The notes under the pieces were generated by a model. The model was not told the origin of the DNA, did no database searches, and saw only the letters and a list, made by a program, of their open reading frames with translations. From Ligustrum vulgare (lineage: Eukaryota; Streptophyta; Magnoliopsida; Lamiales; Oleaceae): DNA of 64,000 nt. Both the position numbers and the translations under genes were made by a program. This document shows positions 43,571 through 54,186 of the stretch, piece after piece (within the stretch, counting starts at the first letter, position 1; every line of letters starts with the position of its first letter). The DNA is taken from NCBI GenBank assembly GCA_963555705.1, contig OY743181.1, forward strand, positions 22,696,513 through 22,760,512, written 5' to 3'.

Positions 43571-43972
43571 ATTTCTAAGAATAAGACAACCAACAGTAAC
43601 AATAATCAATCCGTTGATAATAGAAATGAAACATCACGAAAACCGTATATTCCGAATTTATTAATTATACCTTTCATTCGTTAATTCTTATAATTCTCGT
43701 CATATCATCAATTGATCAAAACAACTAATCCAATAAAAAACGGAGATAACTCAGCAGTTTATGACAGAGATGAATTAAAAAATAGTTAATTCTCATTCTA
43801 AGTAACTTTCAACAGAATTACACTCGATTTTGAATATTGAAAGGGGAAAAATCAACAGAGGCTAAGAAACCCATATGAGATATGCACATACGGAACATGA
43901 CGTAATAAATTACAGAGAAAAGGGCATGGAATTGATACGTGTTGGAGGAGAAAACGAAGAAATCAATAAAAT
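43571..43972. other. AT-rich intergenic DNA
   Basis: No gene or element recognised. Confidence 0.5.
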
Positions 43973-43975
43973 TCG

Positions 43976-44166
43976 CACTACAACAAAAGTGACCTTTTAC
44001 GACATGAATTTACGGCGTGCATATAGAGCACACCGTAAATCTTAATTATTTACGCGTGCATAAAATGAATGCCGTAAAGGAATATATTTTACGGCGTGCA
44101 TGATAAGCACGTCGTAAAATTTCATTTATTATCACCTTTAACGGCGTGTAAAACCAAAACCCCGTA

Positions 44167-44200
<34 letters not shown>

Positions 44201-45001
44201 TTCTCGTTACAGCATATGTTGATAATAAATTTGTCAGTTGTGATATATATGTAACAAAATCGTAATATTATAAAGAACTATAACCGAATAGGATGTACCA
44301 AATATGTTAAAGGTCATTTTTGGGTGAAAGAAATGTGATATCTGGGAGGTTATTTTTGCCCACTTTTGAATGGATCCTTTTCGCTTTATTATACTTGACC
44401 ATCGCACGCCGTAAAAATTATTCCTAAAATCACGGCGTGCATTTACGCACGTCGTGAAAAATACCTAAAATCACCAAACTTGAATGAAAAAATAGGGCGC
44501 TATTTTACGGCGTGCAAAATCGCATGCCGTAAATAGATACGATTTTGCACGCCGTAAACTAGGATTTTTCAAGTCGTCCCTAATTTTCAATTTTTTTTTT
44601 TATATGAACGTGTAAAATATTATATTTAGTTTTGTTCAAATTTTTTTTAAAATTCTCTTACTATATATTTATACAATTTTCTAACTAATATATATTAGTT
44701 AAAACAAAAATAAACACAAGAATTGAGTTGCCCTAGTGGTTTAGACAATGCCACGTAACCCTTTGATCAAGGGTTCGAATCCTATAATGCACATATATAT
44801 CATATGAATTAAATAAAATGCTTGGATTGGCGGGTCGGGTCGAAATTTTGGATCGGGTCAAAATTTACACGGCTTGCATTTTTGCATGCCGTGTAAACGT
44901 GAAAGTTTACGACGTGACTTTTTACGGCGTGCGGCTGCACGCCGTAAAAATGATTTTACGGCATGCAATGCACGCCGTAAAAGGCTAACTTTGTTGTAGT
45001 G
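43976..45001 (+). mobile_element. Non-autonomous CACTA element (TSD TCG)
   Basis: 1026 bp, CACTACAACAAAAGTGACC to GGCTAACTTTGTTGTAGTG, flanked by TCG at 43973-43975 and 45002-45004. Subterminal arrays of TTTACGGCGTGC / GCACGCCGTAAA fill both sides. There is no ORF of note, and a poly-A run of about 27 lies at 44174-44201. It shares ends and subterminal motifs with the large element ending at 22857, which makes them one family. It lies about 2 kb upstream of OMT copy 2. Confidence 0.95.
44722..44785 (+). repeat. tRNA-like (SINE-type) pol III promoter sequence inside the CACTA
   Basis: CCTAGTGGTTTAGAC resembles box A, and GGGTTCGAATCC (44771-44782) is a perfect box B, with spacing of about 35. 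It could be the head of a tRNA-derived SINE or a decayed tRNA; no cloverleaf is complete. Confidence 0.4.
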
Positions 45002-47090
45002 TCGATTGCACAGACTCCACTAAAAGTTTGGCAGATGGAAGCATTTCCACTTCAGGATACACTATCAATGGCAAAATTACACGGTTCCATGGACAAATTT
45101 GTTGATCCCATTGAAGGGAACACAATTATTTTTACCTTATCATCATTAATAATCGTGACTCCACTAAAAGTTTGGCAGATGGAAGCATTTCCACTACAGG
45201 ATACACTATCTATGGCAAAATTACACGGTTCCATGGACAAATTTGTTGATCCCGTTGAAGGGAACTGTACACAAATATCTCACTGACGCTTGATAGATCC
45301 ACAAGTGTACGGATCGTGAAAAGTAATAAAGTAGACAAACGAGTCCGGATTATCGTTCCCACGAGGACTGCTATTAAATATCAAAATATTTTAATTCCCC
45401 TATTTGAACAGACGAATTATTTTTAGAATATTAAACTAAAAATAAGAAAATAAACTAAATAAGTAAATTGCGAAATTGTTTTGTTTTTAAAAATAATTGT
45501 AAAGTAGTTGGGATTCACGATTTCACCCAACTAATTAAATTAACTCCAATTCCATATTTTATTTCCTATTATGTACTCAGTCGAATTTACTAATATATAT
45601 TGAGATTCTTCTCTCGAGTTTATAAATCAATTCTACTTAAATAAGTCAACCATGTACTCTACAGCGGGTCCGAATATTCCTCATTTAGATGCAATAAACA
45701 CAAGAATTCATACGCGACCGTAATAGTAACAAAAGTATATCTCTATCTATTATTCATTTACCGAATTTATTACCACGTTCTAAGTTATTAACTCACCTAT
45801 CAGATTATGGAAATAACTCAATATATCATGAATTGGTGATCAAGCAATTCAAGCATTAAGAACAATAATAAATCAATACATGCAATAAAATATTAAAACT
45901 GTGAAACTTGACATTAAAATAATATGACTAGGCTACATCGTTCATCCCAATATGAAGTTTAGTTACACATCATAATTAAAGAACAAAAACAACAATAATA
46001 AACGTTCATTGAAAATAATATAAAGAAAGAAACACTTACACCAAGTTTTGATTCTTCAATTATCTTCAATCACGCTCCTTTGCGATGCTTGATTTCCCAA
46101 GAATTTGATGTTGAATTCTCAATTATGGCTCTTTCTTTGTAGAGGTAAATGTTCTGATTTTCGTGCCAAGATGTTGTATTTATAGTTGCTGAAGAGACCT
46201 AGTTGAAGAAGGAAAGAAATTCGTCAAATTATCGTGCGAGTCTTTTCTTGTATCCGCACAGCGTTCGGTATTTCGATCATATCTTAATATTTCCTTATCC
46301 AATTGATGTGATTAAAAGTGCGTTAGAGAGATAACTTAAAGAGATACAATTCTTCCTCAAATAGGATTTTCCTAATTCGAACGTTTACTACACCAATATT
46401 AGGTCTCAAAGTCCAACTAGAAATCTGTCCAGAATCTTGTGCGGTTGGAATCAATTTTATGATAATATTTTTATCATATTCTATTCATTTTTTACTTCTA
46501 CTTGCATCCAATTGACTTCTAAAAATCTTTAAAGTATCTTCTTGTGATCCAAATCAATCATTGGATATTTATAAGTTGCCGCCTCATGTTTAATTCGCTC
46601 TTCAGTCCTCCAACATCTAATTGAAACAATATAGTCCAATACTTTCAAATCTTCCCTATTTGCTCGTTTCAATTCTCAATTCCTTTAATTGGATCATCTA
46701 ACTCTTAATTTCTTCATTTTGGCACCTTGCATGATTCTCGATTGATGTCATAAACTCCTTAATTGTCCAATTAAGCTCTAATAAGCATCCAATTGTGCAT
46801 TTTTTCCCTTAATTACTTCATTCTTCATCTTTTGGGATATTTTCTGAAATAGTAAATAAATAAGTACACATTAAATAGAATTTATTCAAAAACAACAATA
46901 ATATATTCTAATTTTGACATATAAATAAGCGTATAAAATACACTTATCAGGAACACAATTCTTTTTATCTTATCATCATTAATAGTGAGTCCCCTAAAAG
47001 TTTGGCAGATAAAAGCATTTCCACTTCAGTATACACTATCAATGGCAAAATTACACGGTTCCATGGACAAATTTGTTGATCCCATTGAGA
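45002..47090 (+). repeat. Triplicated 144-bp OMT 5' unit
   Basis: Units at 45002-45116, 45117-45260 and 46950-47090 each contain the leader phrase CCACTAAAAGTTTGGCAGAT, the start codon (ATGGCAAAATTACACGG) and codons through DPIE. The unit period is 144 bp, counted between GGAAC at 45117 and 45261. Only the third joins the rest of exon 1. The solo LTR 45266-46949 was inserted at the boundary of units 2 and 3. Any transcript starting upstream would carry two decoy starts, a 95-codon upstream frame at 44999-45286. Confidence 0.88.
45266..46949 (-). mobile_element. Large solo LTR, 1684 bp (TSD GGAAC)
   Basis: Plus strand TGTACACAAAT to ACACTTATCA; GGAAC flanks it at 45261-45265 and 46950-46954. 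On the minus strand it starts TGATAAGTGTATTTTATACGC and has a TATA-like CTATAAATACAAC (about 46180-46168), so that is probably the transcribed orientation. No coding domain. The family was not identified; the length suggests a Ty3/gypsy element. Confidence 0.85.
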
Positions 47091-48105
47091 TTTTGGCAAA
47101 AACCCCAACCCATGATGAAGAAGAATCAAAACGCTTCGCATATGCAATGCAGCTTGTGACTTCTTCAGTGCTACCCATGGTGTTGAATGCAGCCATGGAA
47201 CTGAATGTATTCGAAATTCTTGTCAAAGCTGGTCCTGATGCACAAATGTCTCCTCAAGAGATTGCGTCCCATATGCCCACTACAAACTCGGATGCACCTG
47301 CCATGCTCGATCGGATGCTTCAGCTCCTCGTAAGCTACTCAGTGCTTGCTTGCTCCGTCGGGGATGATGGCCAACGACATTATCGGCTGGCACCAGTCAC
47401 CAAATACTTTGTGCAAAATGAAGACGGGTTTTCAGTTTGCCCTCTCATGGCCTTTCTTCAGGATAAGGTTTTCATTGACAGCTGGTTAGGTTTTTTTTTT
47501 AGCTCCACTGTTGATCTTGTTATATGAATGAGAGATGCCCTAGATAACTGAGAGCTGAATGAACTATGAATGGACAGATTCTTGCATGTTATAAACTATG
47601 AATGATTTCATTTGGATTAGTTTTTAAGAACATTTTAATGGAAGTTGATGAAATGTTTGATTAAAAATTCGTGGGTCTCGTAAAAAAATGTGGTTGATAT
47701 TAATTGTTGATTTTGACTCAGATTAAAATATAGATTATAATCTTTACCAAGGATTAAGTTGCAGAGATTACAAAATCAACTTAGCTCCATATATAATATA
47801 TAGGTACAAGTTAAAGGATGCGGTGCTTGAAGGAGGCGTTCCATTTGACAAGGTTCACGGTTCTCATGCATTTGAATATCATGGAAAGGACCCTAGATTC
47901 AATCAAATTTTCAACAAGACAATGACCAATCATACAACTGTTGTTATGAAACAAATTCTTGAGGGTTTCGACCACCTCAAAACTTTGATCGATGTAGGTG
48001 GAGGTCTTGGCGTCACCCTCAACATGTTCATGACGATATATCCCACCATTAGTGGTATCAATTTCGATTTGCCACATGTTATACGAGAGGCACCATCTTA
48101 TCCTG

Positions 48106-50434
48106 ATACTTTTTTCTTTCGATGACGTTTATTACAATAATGGGCTAGTTTGCTACCATTTGGTAATTTTGTTGATTAATATTTGTGTTTGACAACTTTT
48201 ACTATTGATTGTTTTCGAGTATTGTTTATGAATAGTGACATGATAATATTTTATTTATTCATTTATTCGAAAAATAAAAAATGGAGTGTGAAAAAATGGT
48301 CCAATGAATAATATCACGTGGTAGTATGTAAACAAAATTTATAAACAAAATGTTCCCAAAATAATTCTAAGTTACATTTTGACTAGTTTAGAAAATGATA
48401 GATTAGGGTACGTATGTAGCTCATTTTGTTAGTGTTTTGGCATTCGTGCTATGTTATTAATAACATCAAAATGTTATTTTTTTCTATTTTATTATTATTC
48501 TTTTAATAATTATTGTATTATTTTGAAATCGAAAAATATGTAATATGCGTGACAAATTAAAGATCACAGTGAGAAGTTTAATGCAAGCTAATAAGTGAGA
48601 GCAAATTGAAAATTTATTGTCCGTAAAATCATATAAAAAAAAATTAAAGGTATTGTTTTATTTTATATTTTTTTATTTTTCCCCAATAACTAATTAATTC
48701 TAAATTATATCAGTTAAGTCCTATAATATTATCTATAATTAGTTAACTAATACATTTTTTAGTCATAGATGATTAAAATCTTTTCTGATTTTTTCTTATC
48801 AAATTAAAATATATAATAACAATACGATTTTTTAAAGGAAATCCAATTAAGTTGGGTTAATTTTACAAACTTAAGATTTCTTCAATTTATTCATCATTTT
48901 CACATTATTTTATTTATTTACTAATCCTGTTCATTTTTCTATTTTTTATTATAAATTTAAATAACTTAAATATGCAAAAATATACTACATATTTTAACAA
49001 TTAGTTCATATAATTTCTATTAAACAATTGATCGATCAGTAAATTTTATTAAAATAATAATGTAACAATAAGAATAAAAGAAATTGTCAGTATGAAGAAA
49101 TATAAGAATCAATTAATGTAAAAATATTTATTAAAAGTAATGATTATTTTTTTGAAAAAACACTTGAAATTAATAATTAATGATTAAAGAATCAAATTAT
49201 ACTAAAAAAATCTATCCTACACCTTTTTTTGGGAAGAATATGATGAAGAACAATATATGAAAAGAAAAACATCGATAGTAAGGAGAATATGTAAGTTGGG
49301 TTTTGCACATGTATTGTATGAGCATAATTTTGTAGTTCAAAAATTTTTTTTAAAAAAAAAAATTCATTTATTGAACGTTAATTTCAGAAATAGAGTTGAT
49401 ATGTTTACGGTACAATCTCTAAAACACTTAATTCATGAAAAGTTTTCCTGTAAAGATGGTAAAACAATTCAACAATTTATAATTTATTAAATTATTAAAA
49501 AATGATTATATACTGTAAAAAATGGTGAAACTTTATTTCTTAATCTTATTAACATATATGGACAAAACGATTCACTATATATATTTTATTTATTGTGTGT
49601 TCAATTTTTTTCTATTTTGTGATTTACAATAGAATCATTCATATTGTTCTTCCATGCAACGCATGTGTGTGATACTAGTTTTTTGTCAACATCATGTTCT
49701 ATTTGGTGGGCCACTGGTTGCAGTGTATCAGACGCAATGGCAACGTACAGTTCCACAAAAGCTAACCTATTTGTCATTAATTTCCGAAATTACCCTTACA
49801 ATGGTTGACTTGGTAAAATAATAGTGAGAATTGGTAAAATTGCAAAGGGTATAAGTGGTCTTCAATATTTCAAAGGTCATCTGCTGTGTTCTTCATTTCT
49901 GACATTGCACAGTACAATCCTATTATTTTAATAGTTTATGAACTGTTTCAAAATGAGAAAAACTCTATTTAAAGAAAAACAAACACACACTACATTTAAA
50001 ATTTTTAACTGTAAAGTGTCATAGGAAATTGGGAACAAAATATGATTTATAATTTCTTAAACAAGGACATAAAAATATGCATAAAGATAATTTATAAGCG
50101 TAATATTAGCAAAATTTTCGACTAATTAAAAGAGTTAACAATAGTTCAGTGGTCGATCATGGTGGATATATATAATTGTAGATGGCCATGATCAAGTCAC
50201 GCCTAGTAAGATAAAGTATTTTGTTTTGGTCATACCACTCCAAAAGGGGTAACTAGTTACTAGTTTAAATCTGTACATATATGGTAGGTGAAGTGCAAAA
50301 TACCGGTTTTGTAATTTTTCCAATTATTAAATTACATGACGAATAATTAAGGAAAGTTTTCATGTTCTACGAATGTGGAACTCTGCTATAACAGCTTATA
50401 AATGCTCGAGTTTGAAGTTAGATTTTGAACGCAG
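48106..50434 (+). other. OMT copy 2 intron 2 with about 1.8 kb of inserted DNA
   Basis: Similarity to copy 1 intron 2 is clear at both ends (48120-48380 and 50220-50434), but 48400-50200 has no counterpart. That insert is extremely AT-rich. A Helitron-like 3' end lies at 49652-49678. The frame 49257-49490 has no motif. Confidence 0.5.
49652..49678 (+). mobile_element. Helitron-like 3' terminus in OMT copy 2 intron 2
   Basis: CATGCAACGCATG forms a 5-bp stem with a 3-nt loop, followed 10 nt later by CTAG then T. This is the expected Helitron 3' end. The 5' TC end was not located; 48400-49678 could be the element. Confidence 0.5.
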
Positions 50435-50499
50435 GTGTCAAACATGTTGGAGGAGACATGTTTGAAAGTGTTCCTAGAGGAGATGCCATTTTCATGAAA

Positions 50500-50763
50500 G
50501 TAAGTTGAAAATTTCCTCATTGCTAAATAATTGGTCAAAGATACAATGATATAGGGACTATTTGATTTTGATTAAAAATTAGATTTTGATTAAAGTTAAA
50601 GTCAATAATTAATTATAATTACATATTTAATGGGATAAACACATATCTCATCAACTTTTATTAAAATCTGCAAAAAATCCAATTTTAATCCCCATAAAAC
50701 AAGGGCATAATGTTGTTTTATGTATGTACACTGGTGTTTATAGACCCCAACACTCATCACACT
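50500..50763 (+). other. OMT copy 2 intron 3, part before Cassandra
   Basis: Begins GTAAGT and is partly collinear with 32826-32930. Confidence 0.5.
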
Positions 50764-50833
50764 TGTAACGACTCGAGTCCCACTTAAAGGGCTGTCTCGG
50801 TTGTTAGATGACGACGTATTGTCTTTACTGTAA

Positions 50834-50957
50834 AAACACGAGAAAACTTCCAAGTAGATCACCCATTCTAGAATTTCTCCAAGTCAAGCACGCTTAATTG
50901 TGGAGTTTCTAATGATGGACTTCTAGAAAAGAAGGTGTACCTTGTTGGTATGAGTAG
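50834..50957 (-). ncRNA. 5S-rRNA-like segment in the Cassandra left LTR
   Basis: The same segment in the left LTR, slightly more diverged (ACTTCCAAGTAGATCACCC). Confidence 0.7.
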
Positions 50958-51218
50958 TACCTATCATTTCTTTTAAGATTTCTTAGTCGGGGTATTACAA
51001 TCACCCCCTGTTAGACTCGCGACGTCCTCGCCGCGCTTAAACCATCTGAGGATCTGTTGCCAAGCGTTGGAATTCTAGAGGTGGCTCACGCCCTATGGTG
51101 TAGCACGTAGTTCCCAATTTTCGGCTGACGACCGTCTCTGATACCATTTGTAACGACTCGGGTCCCACTTAAAGGGCTGTCTCGATCGTTAGATGACGAC
51201 GTACTGTCATCACTGTAC

Positions 51219-51340
51219 CAACACGAAAAAACTTCCCAGAAGGTCACCCATTCTAGAATTTCTCCAAGTTAATCACGCTTAACTGTGAAGTTTCTAATGA
51301 TGGACTTCTGAAGAAGAATGTACATCTTGTTGGTATGAGT
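51219..51340 (-). ncRNA. 5S-rRNA-like segment in the Cassandra right LTR
   Basis: About 122 bp; minus-strand similarity to plant 5S rRNA is recognisable (5S-antisense ACTTCCCAGAAGGTCACCC, CACGCTTAACTGTG on the plus strand). The length equals 5S (about 120 nt). Conserved blocks are interspersed with changes, so it is not a functional ribosomal gene. In Cassandra the segment retains pol III promoter function; whether it does here cannot be told by eye. Confidence 0.75.
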
Positions 51341-51389
51341 AGTATCTATCATTTCTTTTAAGTTTTCTTAGTCGGGGTATTACAACACT

Positions 51390-51626
51390 TGAGCTTATGT
51401 ATCCAACAAGTCATATGTCGTGTCACATTTTTTATATATTTTTCAAAAGTTGTGACAGTCAAGGAATATTTTAGCGACATCAAGATTCGAATGCAATTTT
51501 GATCCATGATTTATACTATTTTGCGCGTGCAAGTGGAGACAGCATGTACACCATAAATGATTATACATTTTCAAAGTAAATATATATATAAAGTAGTCTG
51601 AAGTTTCTTAATTTTTTATGGGGAAT
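51390..51626 (+). other. OMT copy 2 intron 3 with the empty Copia site
   Basis: 51578-51605 reads AAAGTAAATATATATATAAAG where copy 1 has AAAGTGAATAC-(Copia)-AATACATATATAAAG. This is the unoccupied target. Confidence 0.75.
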
Positions 51627-52038
51627 TAGAGATGGTGAAAAAATTCAATTCAATTCGATCCAAAAAATCTCGATCCGTAGATCTACGGATCGGATTTGGA
51701 TCAGGGTGATAAGATTTGATCTGATTTGCTATCCTTTTTTTCTAAAAAAAAAAATTAAAAACTTTGTAAAATATCAAATTACAAAATCTAAAACATATTC
51801 CCTTTTATTGAATGTGGTATAAAATCTCTACTTCTCCATATATGTATTATTTTTTGTATGAATTGGATATTATATTAGTTATTTTATGAATTATGTATTG
51901 ACTTATTTGTCGTTAACGAAAATAGACAATGAATTTTTTTTAATGTTTGTTCCGATTCGACCAAATTCTAATTTGATCCGATCCGAAATCTGCGAGGCAG
52001 AATTGGAACAATATCAATCCGCCCCACTTCCATCAATA
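51627..52038 (+). mobile_element. Small hAT-like element in the OMT copy 2 remnant
   Basis: Starts TAGAGATGGTGAAAAAATTC, ends CCACTTCCATCAATA, with ATCCGATCC-type subterminal motifs at both ends. The flanks TGGGGAAT and GTGGGAAT may be a decayed 8-bp TSD. Beyond it, CTTCTTAAGATCTCCCTTTC still matches copy 1 intron 3 (39144 on). Related to 5093-6090. Confidence 0.55.
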
Positions 52039-52202
52039 CGTGGGAATATCCTTATCTTCTTAAGATCTCCCTTTCGAACACTCATCTCTATTTATAAATT
52101 TAATAACAAACACATCTATGTTATAAATATTGTATTTTATTGGTTAATGACAATTGTACTACTGTAAACTTAGACATTATTACTTTATATATCATTATTC
52201 TC

Positions 52203-52205
<3 letters not shown>

Positions 52206-52268
<63 letters not shown>
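52206..52268 (+). repeat. (AT)n microsatellite
   Basis: About 31 AT units. It yields a poly-(YI) frame that is not a gene. Confidence 0.9.
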
Positions 52269-52270
<2 letters not shown>

Positions 52271-52717
52271 CTGGTTCATAATAAAACACACAACTTTATT
52301 GACCTCTTTATTTTTTTTCCTTTTTCTCTAGTTTATAGCATGTTATCAGCACAAGTCTTCACCAAATTGAGTTAGAAATTTTTTTTCCAAACTTTCATAT
52401 CTCAAAATATTCCTTAGAAGTTATCTCAATTATTCTGCTGCATGTTTACATAATGAATTCTACGTGCCCGTATACACATCGTTCTATTGATACCCAATTT
52501 ACACTCAAGTTTTCAAAGCAACTAGTGAATTTAATGGATAATACGTGATTTTGAAAAGTCAGTGAATTGAATGTGTAATATTCTTTGTACATGATTTTTA
52601 TATTACCCAACTTCTGTTTCCCAATTTTTATATATAATGTAATATATAGTCTTAATACGTGTACCTTGTTGATACAATATTCTTTATATTAATTTCTTTT
52701 TAAGTGTATTTAATACA

Positions 52718-52720
<3 letters not shown>

Positions 52721-52791
<71 letters not shown>
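52721..52791 (+). repeat. (ATT)n microsatellite
   Basis: About 23 units of TTA/ATT. Confidence 0.9.
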
Positions 52792-52792
<1 letters not shown>

Positions 52793-53542
52793 TCTTGTCG
52801 TTGTTCTTGAAGTAGCACAACATGATATATAATATTCCAGAAGAATATTACATGCTCCTAAAGAGCATAAATTATAGTCAATAGTACAATTTCAGTTATT
52901 TGCGTCATTTGTAAAAGACAACACGTGTCGGTTGTGGAAGTGATGTGTTTGGCACAGACGTATAAGGTAAGGAAAATATGTGTCCGTTGTTAACATATGC
53001 CAAAATATGGACTATATGCATCGGTTGTTGTACAATCGACGCATTTTTTAATTTTAATTTTTTTTACCCAAAAATCATATTTATTATTTTATATTCGATC
53101 TCATCGTCAAATGTAGCTATCAACAACCAACATAAAATCAACATAAATGCGTAATAAAATTCAATAAGTCAATTTACATTAATATTAATTAGTTATTACA
53201 AATGTTCACATATATTAACATAAAAAATCAAAATTTACAAACAATCTTCATAGAAGAATTTGACCCATAAATTTCTAATCTCATCAATCTCCTCCATCGA
53301 GTAAGATTCTTGATAAAATGTCTACAAACACTTAAGATTTATTAGTTATATGTTAATAACTAATAAATCTATTATTAAACAATTTGTAGTATTCAATAAG
53401 TACTTATAATATTTTAGCAAAAGAAGTTGATTGAAAATATTGTGTGATTATCTCATACATGTTTCTCAAAACATAATAATCACATTCAGAACATTCGGGT
53501 TGCTGAGGGCACTGAAATTTTCACATTAAAACTATTAGTAAT

Positions 53543-54151
53543 TGATCGGGCTGATTCTCGAGGAGAATCCATCCCAGGCAATTGCCGTCCCGGCCGTCCA
53601 TTTTTTCTTCTATAGGTCGGGGTGTTCGCTCGTCCATGTGACCGTCCCGGCCCATGTATGCCTGGCCAATTTGTGTCCTACGTCCATATAGGGAAACGTG
53701 TCCGGGCTAGCCCGTCCACTTCGGATTCCAGGTGTTCATCGTTTATGGGCTTAAACAATGGGCCACCTTCTTGGGCCCTCGTAATACAACATAGCCCATA
53801 AGGAATCATCCTAAAATAGAGGAAGTACAATTCTTATAAGATTAGAACTCCTCTTAAAAGGTAAAGTTCACAGCAAAAAGGACTCCTTCCTTAAATTAAG
53901 GAAATTTATGGGCTTTTCAGCCCTATAAATACAGCCTCTTTGATCACATATTATTCATTCACAATTCTTTACGTTTTCCAGTTATATATTCTCTCTTTTT
54001 TCCAGAAAACTAATTCTCACACCGGAGGGGCGACGGGGAGAATCCTCCTCGCCTTTTTTGCAGGTCATCCAAGGCGAGTTCATTGATCTCTTCTAGCAAT
54101 CAAGTATCACCAGATCCTGCCACGTCAAGGTCAGGATTTTTGGCAGCATCA
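53543..54151 (+). repeat. Tat-type gypsy 5' LTR
   Basis: 609 bp, TGATCGGGCTGATT to TTGGCAGCATCA. CCCTATAAATACAGCC (about 53922-53937) is the TATA box of the element promoter. Confidence 0.93.
53923..53932 (+). promoter_or_regulatory. Gypsy LTR TATA box
   Basis: CTATAAATAC within the LTR, about 220 bp before the PBS. The same site in the 3' LTR reads CTATAAATCA after loss of one A. Confidence 0.6.
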
Positions 54152-54152
54152 A

Positions 54153-54170
54153 TTGGCGCCGTCTGTGGGA
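54153..54170 (+). other. Gypsy primer-binding site
   Basis: TTGGCGCCGTCTGTGGGA, one base after the LTR, the usual form in plant Tat-type elements. Confidence 0.85.
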
Positions 54171-54186
54171 AGGGATACAATCAGCC

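Larger units (their letters stand above)
47042..50499 (+). pseudogene. OMT copy 2, exons 1-3, splice donor lost, exon 4 absent
   Basis: Exons 47042-47484, 47804-48105 and 50435-50499 align with copy 1 and stay in frame. Defects: the donor after exon 2 is CCTG-ATACT where copy 1 has CCTG-GTATT (G to A at +1), so read-through stops after about seven codons. Three residues (HYK) before GFDHLKTL are deleted in frame. No exon 4 is found up to 64000. The N-terminus differs (MAKLHGSMDKFVDPIEILAK). SAM motif IDVGGGLG and GGDMFESVP are kept. Intron 2 is enlarged to 2.3 kb. It is most likely a pseudogene that once encoded the same COMT-like enzyme. Confidence 0.82.
50764..51384 (-). mobile_element. Complete Cassandra-type TRIM retrotransposon (TSD ACACT)
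   Basis: Two 236-bp LTRs (50764-50999 and 51149-51384) with TGTAAC...TTACA ends and a 149-bp internal region. ACACT flanks it at 50759-50763 and 51385-51389; the empty site survives in copy 1 near 32924. On the minus strand, TGGTATCAGAG (51146-51136) next to the right LTR is the PBS, and AGGGGGTGAT (51009-51000) beside the left LTR is the PPT. There is no coding capacity, as in known Cassandra elements, whose LTRs carry a 5S rRNA segment. It must be mobilised by other elements. Confidence 0.93.
52039..53537. other. Decayed OMT intron and AT-rich DNA, no exon 4
   Basis: Similarity to OMT intron 3 fades by about 52090. The region holds an (AT)n run and an (ATT)n run, and at 52925-53045 three copies of TGTCGGTTGT-like sequence, with an inverted copy TGTACAATCGACGCA, resembling transposon subterminal repeats. 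No gene. Confidence 0.5.

Noticed and set aside
44999..45286. 95-codon ORF with two internal repeats as a candidate repeat protein
   Set aside because: Fully explained by tandem copies of the OMT 5' unit; the second half is just leader plus start codons.
50834..51340. Genuine 5S rRNA genes
   Set aside because: Sequence is diverged, the copies sit inside LTRs with TSDs, and there is no rDNA spacer array; better read as Cassandra LTR content.
52140..52331. 63-codon ORF with poly-(IY)
   Set aside because: Translation of the (AT)n microsatellite.
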